Origin: Rutpela maculata
Taxonomy: Eukaryota > Arthropoda > Insecta > Coleoptera > Cerambycidae
Assembly: GCA_936432065.2 (NCBI GenBank)
Contig: OW386289.2
Coordinates: 36,723,903-36,787,902, forward strand
DNA length: 64,000 nt
Direction: 5' to 3'
Position 1 is the first letter of the stretch; each line of letters opens with the position of its first letter. Positions 24,001-35,160 of the stretch are shown in pieces. The translations under genes were made by a program, and so were the position numbers. The notes under the pieces were generated by a model. It did no database searches. It saw nothing but the letters and a program-made list of their open reading frames with translations, and was not told the DNA's origin.

Positions 24001-24755
24001 CGCAATTCGTTCCTGATTTCAAAGGATCTGTCCGTCGTTAGTTGTTGGTCAGAATTTCGCGTGTTTAAGTTAAAAATTGACTTAAATTTTTGTAAAGGTT
24101 CTAAATTTAAATTGGAAAAATCGACAGTCTTCGGGATGACATTAGCATTGATTATTGTTGTTCGAAATTCTCCGTTTTCGTTTACTTTAACAAGAGCATT
24201 AGGTAAACGGACTTTTTCGTTCTCTTGCGCTTGCAAAATAGCGTCAGTGTTTCTAAGGTTACATTTTAGTTTATAAATTTTTTCGGTACTGCCATCAATT
24301 TGGATCTTATTTTGATTAGGGTTGTGGTTTGATTGGATTTTGTCGCATTCGGGTTTCGACGAATCGTCGGTTACTTTGAAAAGTGGTACCGTTTTGAAAT
24401 TGCTTATTAATTGTTTATTTCTTATGTCGACGATACAATGATAGTGCTCTAGGAAATCAGCTCCTATCAGTCCATCAAAATTGATATCTAGGTCGTAGAT
24501 GTATACGTCATGTGGGTCGTTATCCGTAAAGGGTATTAGAACAGATCCACTAATAGTAATTTTCTGATCGGTTATACCTTGTATAATTACATTTCCTGAA
24601 AATCTCCGTTTGTAATTTTCCGCTATTTTTGGTTTAAATAGAGAGATACCTGCACCAGTATCGATTAGAATTTTGAATTTGTTTGTGACGTCTTTAATGT
24701 AGTATAGATTTTTTGAATTTACGGTCAACAATGAGTGTGAAAGCGTTTCTACATG
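21021..24755 (-). pseudogene. pol: pol of errantivirus element 1: protease, RT, RNase H, integrase (frameshifted)
   Basis: In coding order: protease with LIDTGAG (near 24665), RT with MPFGLKNAPSTF and YMDD (near 23390), RNase H with TTDASAFAVG and DHRTLTWL, and integrase with an HHCC zinc site (HFGKNNLHRG...CESCQ) and a DDE triad (D in INIDLFEF, D in HCDYGGEFD, E in GSIERFHA). Frames are lost near 23727 (short indel just before the RT core) and near 22610 (loss of about 11 bp after RNase H). The integrase frame itself (22199-21021) is open to its stop. pol is expected to be reached by -1 frameshifting from gag. Confidence 0.9.
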
Positions 24756-24897
24756 AACCCTTGTTCCGGGAAGTTCAGCGACGGGTCGAAACTGTCGTTG
24801 AGATTCATCGTTCGTATTTGATTTGTTATTTGGTCGAATTGGTCTGTTTGCTGTGTTGGAGTATCCGTGGGGTACTCCGGATCTAAGCGAAAATCCT

Positions 24898-24988
24898 GAG
24901 GATTAGCAGTATAATCCTCCTGTAGTGTTTGAGAATTAGCAGTATAATTCTCGTACTGCTCATATTGAGAATTAGCCGTATAATTATC
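24898..24988 (-). repeat. Three TACTGC-loop hairpins in late gag, element 1
   Basis: On the coding strand the stems GAGGATTA/TAATCCTC (24898-24919), GAGAATTA/TAATTCTC (24931-24952) and GATAATTA/TAATTCTC (24967-24988, imperfect) close six-base loops TACTGC, TACTGC and TACGGC. Confidence 0.85.
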
Positions 24989-25062
24989 TGAAAAGTTTTG
25001 AGCGTTGCCTGAATCGTAATTTTCATAACTATCACTTACGTTTTGATAATCGGATGAGTAGT

Positions 25063-25126
25063 TTTACAATTAATTATTTTTTATTTATTTGCTTTTATCA
25101 TGATTAGAGAATATTATTTAGGTATT
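25063..25126. mobile_element. 64-bp insertion in gag with 9-bp direct repeats
   Basis: ATGAGTAGT at 25054-25062 is repeated at 25127-25135, and the 64 bp between them are absent from element 2. This looks like a target duplication around a very small AT-rich insert. A templated repair event is an alternative. It brings stop codons into gag. Confidence 0.6.
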
Positions 25127-26317
25127 ATGAGTAGTCATTATATTGATTATAGTTACATTGATTGTCATAGTTGTCATAAGGTTCGTAATTCAAATGATGA
25201 GCTTTTTGTTGGTTAAAGCGGTTAAAATTTGGGTTAGGTTGAATAGCTGACGGTCTTTGTTGGTTAAAGTTTGGATTTGGCCTTATAGGCTGGGGGCCTA
25301 TTTTGAGGTTGATTAGGTTGGTTTTGAGGGAATGTCCTCTGACCAAATTTATTACTTGGTTGCGCGAAATTTTGATATGAAAAATTTTGGGAGTTTGAAT
25401 TTCCTTGGAAACTTGGTCTCTGAAAGTTCTGAGGCTGTTGCCTTGTGCGGCATTCGCTTATGACGTGTCCATTTCTTTTACAGAATGAGCAGAAGTTCTG
25501 CTGAAAATTTGAAGTTGGTCGTTTTTGTGGTAAAGTGGGATTTTTGACCGGACTATTTTTCGGAAATTTTTGTTCAAAATAAGAGAGTTGTAGTTCTCTC
25601 CGAATTCTACTTACAGCTTTCAATATAGTTGGAGGGTTGCTGGTACGTATGATGCGGCCTAAGTTTGGTTCTAAGCCCGTTAGTAAATTATTTAAAGTCT
25701 TCGTTTCGATGAGGTCGGATTGTGCGGTTCTTTGTGTCGAGGTTAAATTTTGCTTTTGCACTGCAGCGTGCATTTTCGCATTGTGCGTTTGTAAACGCGA
25801 AACAAATGTTAAAGCTGATTCACCAGGCAATTGATGAATTCGTTGTAGGTCTTGGATAAGAGCCGTTAAGTTTCGAGAATCTCCAAAATGAGTTTCTAAA
25901 AGTGCCTTTATTTCTGGCCATGTACCAGGGTTTCGTGAATTTATAAGTTCGGCAGCTCTGCCTTTTAATTTATTCTTGATATGCATGGTTAATAGAATTT
26001 TTTGGTCATGAATTGCCGTGCCTTGGGCACACTGACATGAATTTAAAAATGTTTGTAGATTAATGGCATTGCCATCGAATTCGAATATTAAAGACAATAT
26101 TTCAGAGAGCTTGTAATGCTCAATTTGCTCTGGTTGTTGTTGTTGTTGTAGTTGTTGTTGTAGTTGTTGTTGTTGTTGTAGTTGTTGTTGTTGTAGTTGT
26201 TGTTGTTGTTGTTGTTGCTCGGCTGATGCCGGTACTATTGGTTGAGCTGTCTCTGGTTGAGCTCTGTCTGGCATTTTGCTTTTTGTTTAGAGATTATTTG
26301 AACTAAAAAATTGTCTG

Positions 26318-26550
26318 CGTATCAGCAGTATGATACGAGAATTAAATTAAAATCAGCTTGTTACGTTGCGTGCGTAAATGGATTGTATATTAGCTGTATA
26401 ATACACAATGTTTCGTATTAGCAGTATAATACGAAAATAAATAAACTTAAAATTAAATGAACTTGTTTCGTTGCGTTTGTAAAGGAATGGATTTCACTTT
26501 GACAATAGAACTGGCTTTGTGCGGCGAGTGTATTAGCAGTATAATACACT
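26318..26550 (-). repeat. Four TACTGC-loop hairpins in the leader, element 1
   Basis: Hairpins at 26318-26337, 26382-26409, 26411-26436 and 26527-26550 with stems of 7 to 11 bp. Coding-strand loops are TACTGC in three of them and TACAGC in the one at 26382-26409. Stem sequences differ but pair. Confidence 0.85.
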
Positions 26551-26807
26551 TTTAATAAAATAAGTTACGAAAAATAATAAAATAGTAAAATGGTACGAGA
26601 TGATTCTTATAATGACTTACGTTAATTTCATCTCCATGGGTAGGTTCTTCGTCCGTCAAGGGATTGGGATCCGCCACCACCAGTGAGGAAGGTCTCCTTG
26701 TTCTCGCAGGTGTACACGCACTAGTTAGGCACCTTCTGCAGATGTTGTCCTTGTTCTTTTGCGCTTCACTACCAGTTAGGCTTCTTGTTCTGATGATGTT
26801 TACGGAT

Positions 26808-26823
26808 CCTACCGACTGCGCCA
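26808..26823 (-). promoter_or_regulatory. Primer-binding site, tRNA-Ser type (element 1)
   Basis: On the coding strand TGGCGCAGTCGGTAGG lies one base after the 5' LTR. It is the primer-binding site used by the 17.6/297/ZAM branch of errantiviruses (tRNA-Ser). Confidence 0.85.
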
Positions 26824-26824
26824 A

Positions 26825-27188
26825 TGTTAGATCACGGTTCACATGAATGACTTTTTAAAAAAGATTTATTTATTTAATGGAGCCAACGTTGGCTCTTGGA
26901 GAAGGAATTAGAATAATAAATTAGAAGTGTTGCATTCTAACTGAGTTTAATAACTGATTCTACAAAGCATGTCTAGTCATATTTATAACATACAGAACCT
27001 GAGTAAGCAAAATATAGAACAAAGGAAATGCAATTCAACAGTCGGCATAAAATGTGAGAAACAAAGGTGAAACATAATATCTCTAAGATAAGCGATTAAT
27101 AAGAGAAGTCGTTATCATGTAATATGATATACCTGTGAAGGTTTGTTATGACTAAGTCTTGGTAATAAGCGTATAATTTTATATAACA
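26825..27188 (-). repeat. 5' LTR of errantivirus element 1
   Basis: 364 bp, nearly identical to 18667-19030. The palindrome lies at 26880-26895. The TATA target copy follows at 27189. Confidence 0.95.
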
Positions 27189-27521
27189 TATATAACCAAA
27201 TTGTTAGCTTTAAGTTTTACCTTTTTAAATAGGAGTGCTAACTGATAAATATTCGCCGTTCTAGCCGAACTGGACCCGCTCCACACAGTCGCACATTCAC
27301 CACGACGTTGCGCGCCGTGGTTGCACCGCTGGCTTCTGGCCGGGATCCGGCTAAGCGCATTCTTGTAAGATTTACTATTAATAAATTGTTATTGAATTGA
27401 ATTGAACTGAATTTCTAGCATTATAATTAATAATTAGCGCCTTTTCATTCGAACAAGTGAACATTCTTGTAAATTAATAATGAATATGTATAAATATATA
27501 ATGAAGGGAATGTTAATATAT
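27189..27521. other. Spacer with a short GC-rich block, no gene seen
   Basis: The block at about 27257-27360 is markedly richer in G+C than its surroundings. It is followed by AATAAATTG and GAATTGAATTGAA repeats, which look like the 3' end of an unidentified retroelement. I cannot assign it. Confidence 0.3.
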
Positions 27522-28010
27522 TTAGATCGATGAACTTTCGTTTAACATCATTTCTATATCCCAGTTTGGAATTATTCTAACTGCTTTGCACTGGACAGAA
27601 AATATTCTGGTTTGTTGAGATGTCCCCAGTTTAACAGCACACGTTATATGAGATAGAATTAAAAAGTGATAGGCAATAGTAAGAATATTCATTGGTACAA
27701 TACTGCTGCAACTTCTCGGGATCAAATATCCTTACTCAATTTATTTGCAAGGAAATTCACACGGAATTTCAATTTAACTTTGAACTGAAATAAAGTCCAA
27801 GAAATTTGACTCTTCTTCTCTAGAGGTGTCATCTTTTCGCAATTGAGCTTGTGTCCTCCATGTGCTGCTGAAGAATATTTAACGTTCCAGCAGATTTTAA
27901 CAACGTGGTGTCATCTGCAAATTATGGTATACTTAAGGTCGTTTACATAAATTAGGAATACATGGGTCCTAATGCCGATTCCTGTGAAACTTTTCACATC
28001 AAGGAGATCG
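27522..28010 (-). pseudogene. Decayed Jockey-like reverse transcriptase fragment
   Basis: On the minus strand, in order and in shifting frames: QESALGP (compare PQGSVLGP) near 27985, FLIYVNDL near 27955, FADDTTLLKSAG near 27925, and LILSHITCAV...QCKAVRII at about 27660-27560. These are RT palm and thumb motifs of Jockey/CR1-type non-LTR elements. At least three frame changes are needed, and 5' and 3' ends are missing. This is an old relic. Confidence 0.65.
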
Positions 28011-28780
28011 AATTTCACATTATTTATACCAGTTTACGATGTAGGAATTAATTATTATCTCACAACTTAGTAATTAAACACTGAGATACTTTAACGTTGC
28101 AGCAGCACACATGGAATGAGACACAGTCACAAACCTTCTGCAAATCTCAAACATGATCACAATCTTTCCTTTTTTGACAGTCGACAATTTCACCATTTGT
28201 TGATTTATTGCTGCGAAAACCAAAGTAATTATTGTAGAATAAATTATATTTTTCAAATGACCTTAGTGGAGTGCGTTAGATTTATACCTAGGAATCCGGT
28301 TCCTGTGAATAAATTTTTGCTATTCCTATTGAAAAGTGTTTTCGATACTACATATTACAATGTTTACATTTTCATTTTTTACGTTTAAAATTTTTTTCAT
28401 ATTATTCAAATTTTTTAATAAGTAGTTTATTTTATTTTTAAAATGAAATATAGACTACAAAATGTATTGATCTGTTCCACGTTAAAAAGTGTGATGGCCA
28501 AAGCTATATTGGTATCATCAAAAACGACTGCACATGTTGACCAACTCGTCTAATTCCCAAACTTTGTAAAATTGAAATACTTGTAATCTAATAATCATAT
28601 CCTTGTTTTCAATACCTTTAATGTTAAACTTACCAAAGTAGGCTTAAATCTTAAGGCTTAAATTTACTAAAGTAAGCTCACCACTAAAGAATGGACCCTA
28701 TCGAGTTCGAGAAGTACACATGAGGAGGATATTTTACATTTAGGCGTACGAAACAGTTTTCTGCTTGTATTTCCTCAGAT
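28011..28780. other. AT-rich spacer, no gene seen
   Basis: Short open frames occur on both strands, but none shows a known motif or the base pattern of coding sequence. Confidence 0.5.
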
Positions 28781-30626
28781 CAATCCATTGAGCAAACATT
28801 AGTGAAAGCAATGAGTGTTGAAGGGGGCCCCTTTAAGCGTGGTGTCTACAAAGAGAAAGCATTGTCTGCAAATGGATTGAAGGAGTCATTTTCACAAAAT
28901 ATATAATTGAAGGGATTGAAGATTTTGGTAACGTATCTTTTAAAAAAAGTTATCAACACGCTGATTCAACAGATGTTCGAATCAAGAGAGACAATACTGA
29001 TGTAAAATAACTCGAAGATTTTTTTTACAACACAATTCCTTTCGTGATACGGACGATATAATGTCTATTGTGACTAGAATAACTGGCGATGAAACAATAA
29101 ATTGCTATGATGCTTTCGATAAAGGTCTGGAGACAATGAAAAAAATCAACGGAGAAAATTTTAAGCAATTAAAATTAAGTAAGAAGAATAAAGTTGTTCC
29201 ATTATTGGCAATAAATAATAAGATTAAAATTAATGACGAATTAGTTCCAATAGATCCATCTTGTATCTAAAAAATCCGAAGAAGAATTGAAAACATACAT
29301 GACTTTCGAATTAGCTCCTTACCTTGAAGCTCTCTTTGAAGATGGTGAAATGCGAAAGACAAATAAGGCAACATTTTACGAACTATTTGCAGAACTGGCA
29401 ATAATAAATGTTAATGATATTGGAAAATTGACGGAGGCATATCATTGCATCAATGCAAATGGCAATCAGAAGAAGTTCGGAACTATATGTGAACATTAAG
29501 TTAGATATTTGAAAAATAATTATGGCTGAAACGTTTATGTAGTATTTGACGATTGCAATAATTACTGCGAAAAATCAGTTGAAAGACATCGCCGCTCACA
29601 AAAAATACATCAACTGATTTCATATTTGACGAAGATATACCTCTTAAAATTGGGCAAGAAAAATTTCTTGGTAATAATACAAATAAGAGCAGACTTATCA
29701 ATATGTTGCAAAAAAAACTTTCTGATCATAGTATTTTTTCATATCAAGGAGAAGCTGATGCCGATACATAGTATACATAATAGTATACATAATAGTTCAA
29801 ATGGCTATAAATATGGAATCAAAAAATATTGTTGTAGTTTCGAAGGATATAGATGTCCTGGTATTATTTACAGCACTAACCCCAAATGATCGAGAAATTT
29901 ATTTTCGAAAACCAGCAAAGGCTAGAGTTCTGCAAAAAGTTTTTTTTTTACATGAGCTTAGAAAAAGCATCACCTCTGTGTAAACTTTATATTTTGTTTT
30001 TACATGCTTTTACAAGATGTGACACTACGTCAGCTTTTTATAATAGAGGTAAAAATAAGTTTGTAGAAATTTTTGAAAAAAATAAAGAACTTCAAGACGC
30101 TGCTGAAGCGTTTGCAAATGCCAATGAAGATTTGAATAATATTTGTGAAGCTGGGGTGAAATGCGTCCTCTCATTATACGGCGCGCCCAAAAAAATAAAA
30201 GGTTTAAATACTTTAAGATACAATTGTTTCATCAAAGCTACAGCTAAAAATAGCTGTGTACGACTGGCTTCATCAGTGCCTACACCTGATGCAGTCTCTG
30301 AGCATTTGAAAAGAGTGTACTTACAAGTACAATTAAGGTTGGGAAATGACATTCCACCAATAGAATGGGGATGGAAACATTATCGTGGGATGTTGAGACC
30401 GATAACAATGAATAAGCCACCTGAAAATCTACTTAAAATTATTTTTTGTACATGTAAGACAGGATGCGGAGCTGCTTGTGGTTGTAGAAAGTATGGATTA
30501 CCTTGCACTGCAGCTTGTTCCGAATGCAATGGTGATAGTTGCTCGAACCCTTCTCCTATTATTAGTCCATTTGCTGACAACGCTTCTGCATGTCATCCAT
30601 TTACCAGAGATTCACCTATTGATTGA
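28780..30626 (+). pseudogene. XPG-like transposon gene, C-terminal two thirds (copy 2)
   Basis: Fragments in three frames read on in the right order: SIEQTLVKAM near 28785, RIKRDN near 28985, DDIMSIVTRITGDETINC near 29055, FELAPYLEALFEDG near 29305, VVFDDC near 29550, FLGNNTNKSRL near 29665, GEADADT near 29750, VVVSKDIDVLVLF near 29835, FLHAFTRCDTTSAF near 30005, and a Cys-rich end (CTCKTGCGAACGCRK) near 30450. The nuclease core has the same acidic order as E1, with a more standard D-x-D and CDTTS. The zinc modules are absent. A phase change occurs exactly at a ten-T run (29940-29949). The last codons overlap the inverted repeat at 30583-30759. Confidence 0.7.
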
Positions 30627-30759
30627 AAAAAAATGGTGGACGGGTGATGGTCTGTGCGAGTGGCCATTTTGGAGAATCGACGCCATCTTTGATACTTATT
30701 GAAAATGCACTGCATAAGCATGTGAGGTCATTTTACATGTCTTTAAGGGTGCTGAACAC
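30583..30759 (+). repeat. Inverted repeat, partner of 35651-35832
   Basis: About 177 bp, matching the inverse of 35651-35832 (blocks ATTTACCAGAGATTCACCT, AGTGGCCATTTTGGAGAAT, ATTTTACATGT, GGGTGCTGAACAC). It is either the left TIR of the element holding 33256-35160, with the mariner-like element inserted just inside it, or the right TIR of copy 2, whose reading frame ends inside it. Confidence 0.8.
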
Positions 30760-30811
30760 ATTGAAGATATTAAAAAAACATTTTAACAAAAATTGTCATA
30801 TGTCATATATA

Positions 30812-33128
30812 CAGGGTGGCTACTTGTTATATTGAACAGTATTGCTATCTTGCAAACCATAACAGTTTTAGAAACTCGGTTAAATGGTAGAAAAGTTTCA
30901 TATTTTGAAGGCAAATAAAATGAGTTGTAGAAATTCAAAATATTTCGATTAGTTCCGGAGATATACGACAAAATCCGAAATAGCTCATTTTCTTTTTTCT
31001 TTTTACCTAGCGCTGCCACTATAAAAAATATTGAAAAATTTCATTGGAATATTTTATTGTAAATTTACTTTGCTATAACTTACCGTAATCAAATTTTAAT
31101 TATGACGTTTCGTCTGTTTAGGGGCACCATCAACTTACTTTTTTAAATACGGACCTGTCTTTTTTATTTAAAATTTTTAAAGCATTTGAAATTATTAATT
31201 CAAAGCTGTATCACATTTGACAATTTTACTACGTTTCGTCAGAAAAATAATCATCATTAGTTTTATTGCATTCGCCCTTTACAAAACATTTTTTCGTTAA
31301 GTAATACAAGGTGTGACTCATCATATAAAAACTTATTTTATCAACAATTCAATGCATTGACGTAGCTACTCCGATTCTGCTGTTAATTTAATATTATTTG
31401 CAGAGTGAGCACCAAATAAAAAAAATGTATTTCAACTTGCCAATTGTATTTCTTTAAACTACGAATAAAATTTACAAAAAAAAAACATAATTTAGTGAGT
31501 AAACAAATAAATTTACAAAAGTTGTTCAAAATGTCCATCATTCTCCCGAATGCAAAGTCGCGTTCTCTTAGACTACTGGCTTTCGCAATAATATTTGGGG
31601 TAATTTGGTTCAAGGCTTTGGTTCAACAATTCGATTGCATAATTCATTGACATCTTGGACTTCGTTGTAGAATACTTTGTTTTTTTTTTAAATCCCAAAT
31701 AAAATAATCCATGGGATTCAAGCAAGGTGAGCGAGGTGGCCACTTTACTGGTTCATTGGTTCCTAACCACTTTCTTTGAAAATGCCTGTTTAAAAATCCT
31801 GACCGCGTTAGCATTGTGAGGGTCACAACCATCTTGCATAAACCATTTTATTTTTCTTCAAATCAGTAACGGCATTTCATCGAATACTTCGAGTAACAAA
31901 TGGATATAATTTTCACCGTTTAAATTGCCCTCAATGAATTTGGGACCAATTATAATGTTGTCAATTATGCCACACCACAAATTTACTGAAAATCGTGCCT
32001 AAGGCCGTACTTGATGCTTCAGATGGGGTTTAACAGTTGAGTAGAAGTGTTTATTTTTCCTGATAAACATTCCAAAATTTGTAAAGATCGTTTCATCAGT
32101 CCAAAGGAAATCTATTATAAGTCAGTTTTCTCCTAAACCAATTACAGAAGGTTAGTCTGCGGTCTGGGTCACCGCGATGTAATTTCTGTACAGTTTGAAA
32201 TTAATAGTCGTGATACTTTTGTACTTTTTTAATATTTTTTTGAAAGCTGCTGCCGATATTCAGCATTCATTTGCAATATTCCTTGATGAATTTTCTGGGT
32301 TTATGTATACTTGAGCCAATACATTAATATCATTTACCGTTTCTCTGAATTGGTGCCTCCGATCCAATTTGCAAACACTGCCTATTTGGAATAAATTCTT
32401 GGACACAGTGTAAATAGTATTTCTTGTCGGATGGTGTCTGTCAGGATATAAATTGGCATATTCTGGGAACATCATACATGTCTTATGTCTTTTTTTTCTT
32501 CTACAGAATAACGAACCATACTGAGAAATAAGTATTAAATAATAGTTTGAATTAGAACAGCAATAGCTAACGAAAACAAACGTCAATAATACGATGACAT
32601 TTAACGAAACTTTTGTTTTTCAAGGCACTTTAGTGAAAAAAGGCTTAAAAAAGAAACGTTTTGTAATGGGCGAACCAAATAAAATTAATGATGATTATTT
32701 TTCTGAAGAAACGCAGTAAAATTGTCAAGTGTGACATAGCTTTGAAATTACAATTTCATGCTTTAAAAATTTTAAATAAAAAAGACAGGTCCGTATTTAA
32801 AAAAATACAGCTGATGGTGCCCCTGAACAGACGAAACGTCATAATAAAAATTTGATTACGGTAAGTTATAGCAAAGTTAATTTACAATAAAACATTCCAG
32901 TGAAATTTTTTAATATTTCTTTATAGTGACAGCGCTAGTTAAAAAAAAATAAAATGAGCTATTTCGGATTTTATCGTATATCTCTGGAACTAATCGAAAT
33001 ATTTTGAACTTCTACAACTCATTTTATTGGCCTTCAAAATATGAAACTTTCCTCCCATTTAACCGAGTTTGTAATTGTTATGGTTTAAGAGATAACAATA
33101 CTGTTCAATATAAAAAGTAGCCACTCTG
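30812..33128 (-). mobile_element. Mariner-like (IS630/Tc1/mariner) transposon with ~480-bp TIRs
   Basis: It starts CAGGGTGGCTACTT after TA (30810-30811), and the inverse end is CAGAGTGGCTACTT before TA (33129-33130). The inverted repeats run from 30812 to about 31293 and from about 32650 to 33128. They are very long for this superfamily and roughly 85-90% alike by eye. The transposase relic lies between them on the minus strand. The copy is inactive. Confidence 0.85.
31640..32590 (-). pseudogene. Mariner-like transposase (decayed)
   Basis: The minus-strand N-terminal part (32586-32260) has YANLYPDRHHPT...GSVCKLDRR...INPENSS, the helix-turn-helix region of this transposase type. After a break come FLWTDETIF (first catalytic Asp, near 32100) and MQDGCDPH (second Asp, near 31835). 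The last frame, 31832-31644, reads KWPPRSPCLNPMDYFIWDLKK, where the usual SPDL is SPCL. Stops and frame changes separate the parts. Whether the third acidic residue is the lost one or that in MDYF I cannot tell. Confidence 0.7.
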
Positions 33129-33255
33129 TATATCAAATAATTATTATTGAATATGGAAATCAGTTCTGCTTGCATTGATTGTGTTTCTATATTTTCATGT
33201 CTATTTTCATAACGCCTATTGTAGTCAAGAGTGATTAAAGACGAGTGGTTACAAT

Positions 33256-34204
33256 ATGGAGCCAAAAGGTATATCGTTAATAAGAAGAAAAATTTCAGTT
33301 GATTCTGAACTATGTGTAATATGCCAAAAATGTGTTGAAGTTGAACCAGTATCAACGGAAAATGCTCGAAAACGAGTCTGGGAGGCTGGTGATATTAGTC
33401 AAGATGAAACTTTCAACAGATTCACGCAAGGTAGCACCTTTAATTACCATGTAACTAATGCATGCTATAAAAACTACACTCAAAAGGGTCAGCTAGAGAG
33501 AATCATTGCTAAGCGTAGAAAACTTATTAATCAAAAACCATTGCAAACAGATGAAGTAAGACAAACTCGTTCGTCAATAAATCCTGTTCCTGCACCAATA
33601 TATAATTCCGATGTGCGACAAGTAAACTGTGTTATATGCCGAAGCAATAAGCATCAAGGAGATTATAGTAAATACAAGATTTGCGAAACCGAGAGGGCGA
33701 ACATTTTTTTTTAAGTCTCTCGCTTCTTCAAAGATGATGTGTTCACTCGCACTACTGACCTTAGTGATTATAAGAATGTTCTGGTGAAGGACCTTTTCTA
33801 TCACCCCGCTTGTATACGTACATATTTTAATCACTATGAAAGTCAAATGAAAAAGTTATCAGCATCTAGTGACGGAGAAGCAACAAAGTTATCTAAAGAA
33901 GAAGCAATTGCGCTTGTTATAAATGAGATCACTCCACAGTTGAAATGTGGAATTGGTTTTACTTTAACTGGAATTAGTGCAAGACTTAATGAAATTTATG
34001 ATGATGACAAACTTTTCATAAACAGGAATGTTAAGAGTTGCCTTGAAAAAACTGCAAGGACATTCAATTATCTATTCCAAAAGAGGCAAACCAGCCAACT
34101 ATGTTTTTTCATTCTTCTGTTCATATTGAAGAGGTAGTCGATATGGTGCGATCAAAAAGTACTATTCGTGATTGTGCAAAACTGCTTAGGCAAACATTAG
34201 AGTC
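33256..34204 (+). pseudogene. XPG-like transposon gene, N-terminal double zinc module (E2)
   Basis: It starts at ATG 33256. Module 1 has CVIC near residue 21 and NYHVTNAC about 55 residues on. Module 2 has CVIC near 33630 and FYHPAC near 33800. The arrangement equals that of E1 (10171-10840) despite low sequence identity. The frame breaks at a nine-T run (33704-33712) and again at a six-T run (34104-34109), after which HSSVHIEEVVDMV continues in the next phase. Coding sequence stops at 34204-34211, where a SINE is inserted, and resumes at 34615. Confidence 0.65.
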
Positions 34205-34217
34205 TGTTCAGTTAATA

Positions 34218-34608
34218 ATAATATGGGGATGAGGTACAATCACCGGTTTTAAGTCCCGTCGCTCGATCAGCAAGGCGCAGCAACGCTGTGTGAGTCCGGC
34301 ACTTGGATGGGTGACCTATGATCTCATCTAATAGTCGGTAGGCTGCCAACAAAGGCAATCCTAGGGCTAGTGAACCACCTTGAAAGGCGGTGGCTGGTCC
34401 AGGAGAGCCAGGAACCTCGGGCTAATGCGCCGCCTTGAAGGGTGGTGGAACGGGACCAGGGTGGGTTAAAGTTGGTGGTCGAGGACCGTGGTTTGGAGTC
34501 CACGCTAAACTGTAGATCCCTAGAGCAAAATGGGCTATCCCGGCCTGATTGTCTAGTAAAACAACAGTACTACTAGTAATGATAATATAATAATAATTAA
34601 TAATTAAT
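34218..34608 (+). mobile_element. 5S-rRNA-derived SINE (SINE3-like)
   Basis: CACTTGGATGGGTGACC at 34300-34316 is the box C region of 5S rRNA, and CACCGGTT near 34237 and GCAACG near 34280 also fit 5S at the right spacing. A body without coding potential follows, with a tail of TAATAATAA-type repeats. TTAATA at 34212-34217 is repeated at 34609-34614, a plausible target duplication. It sits inside the XPG-like gene, so it is younger than that copy. Confidence 0.75.
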
Positions 34609-34614
34609 TTAATA

Positions 34615-35000
34615 CAATCCCACGAAGAACTACAATTTGCCATGTTAGAGGAGGCAGATCTCCGTAATATGTCCCCTTTATTAAACATGCAACAAACGTA
34701 GGGTATCAGAAAGTGATGGTATTATCGAATGATACACACGTTCTGGTTCTTCTGTTATATCATTGGACTACCTTCAAGAATCTTGGATTGAAGGAATTGT
34801 GGATTCGTCTAGGTGTTGGAGCTACGACGCGCCAAGTTCCCGTTCATATATAATAGCTGAACGAATTGCAATATGCCATGTACTTCCTGCTTTACACTTC
34901 CTAATTGGATCAGACTGCACTAGCAAAGTAGGTACAAAACATGCTGGAATTGCAAGTACACCCGAAGCATTGGAATTCCTGCGAGTGAAGTAATGGAGCA
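34615..35000 (+). pseudogene. XPG-like nuclease domain remnant (E2, after the SINE)
   Basis: After the SINE, frames carry LSNDTHVLVLL near 34720, GLKELWIRLGVGATTRQVPVH near 34785, and IAERIAICHVLPALHFLIGSDCTSKVG near 34855. This is the same D-x-D (here ND-H) and G-x-D core as in E1, but more diverged, so E2 is a separate subfamily. Sequence to about 35150 may be its end; no cysteine-rich tail is clear. Confidence 0.55.
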
Positions 35001-35160
35001 GTCGATACAATTGGCAGAAAAAATCTCGTGCAAGTTTTGAAAAAGGGATCAGTTTGTAAAGAAATGGATAAATTACGAATGTCTGTTTACACACGTGGGA
35101 AAAACATTTCCATAGAAGACCTTCCATCAATCAGTGCATCAATTAGATCACACAAGGGCC

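Larger units (their letters stand above)
24740..26274 (-). pseudogene. gag: gag of errantivirus element 1 (broken)
   Basis: Nucleocapsid polyprotein. It begins at ATG 26272-26274. Residues about 20-50 form a glutamine-rich run coded by CAA/CAG repeats, which varies in length from element 2. A CCHC zinc knuckle (CSFCKRNGHVISEC) follows. The frame shifts near 25300. The shifted frame continues to 25125 and meets a small insertion (25063-25126). The distal part resembles the extended, Asn/Tyr-rich end of gag in element 2, including the three TACTGC-loop hairpins on the coding strand. Confidence 0.85.
18667..27188 (-). mobile_element. Errantivirus-type LTR retrotransposon, element 1 (8.5 kb, minus strand)
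   Basis: Two 364-bp LTRs (TGTT...AACA) enclose gag, pol and env on the minus strand. The flanks read TATATA on both sides, the 4-bp TATA duplication in a TATATA target known for gypsy-group errantiviruses. A tRNA-Ser-type primer-binding site and a polypurine tract are in place. The LTRs differ at about five positions (1.4%). All three genes carry frameshifts or deletions, so the copy is defective. Element 2 at 50358-60904 is the same family. Confidence 0.95.
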
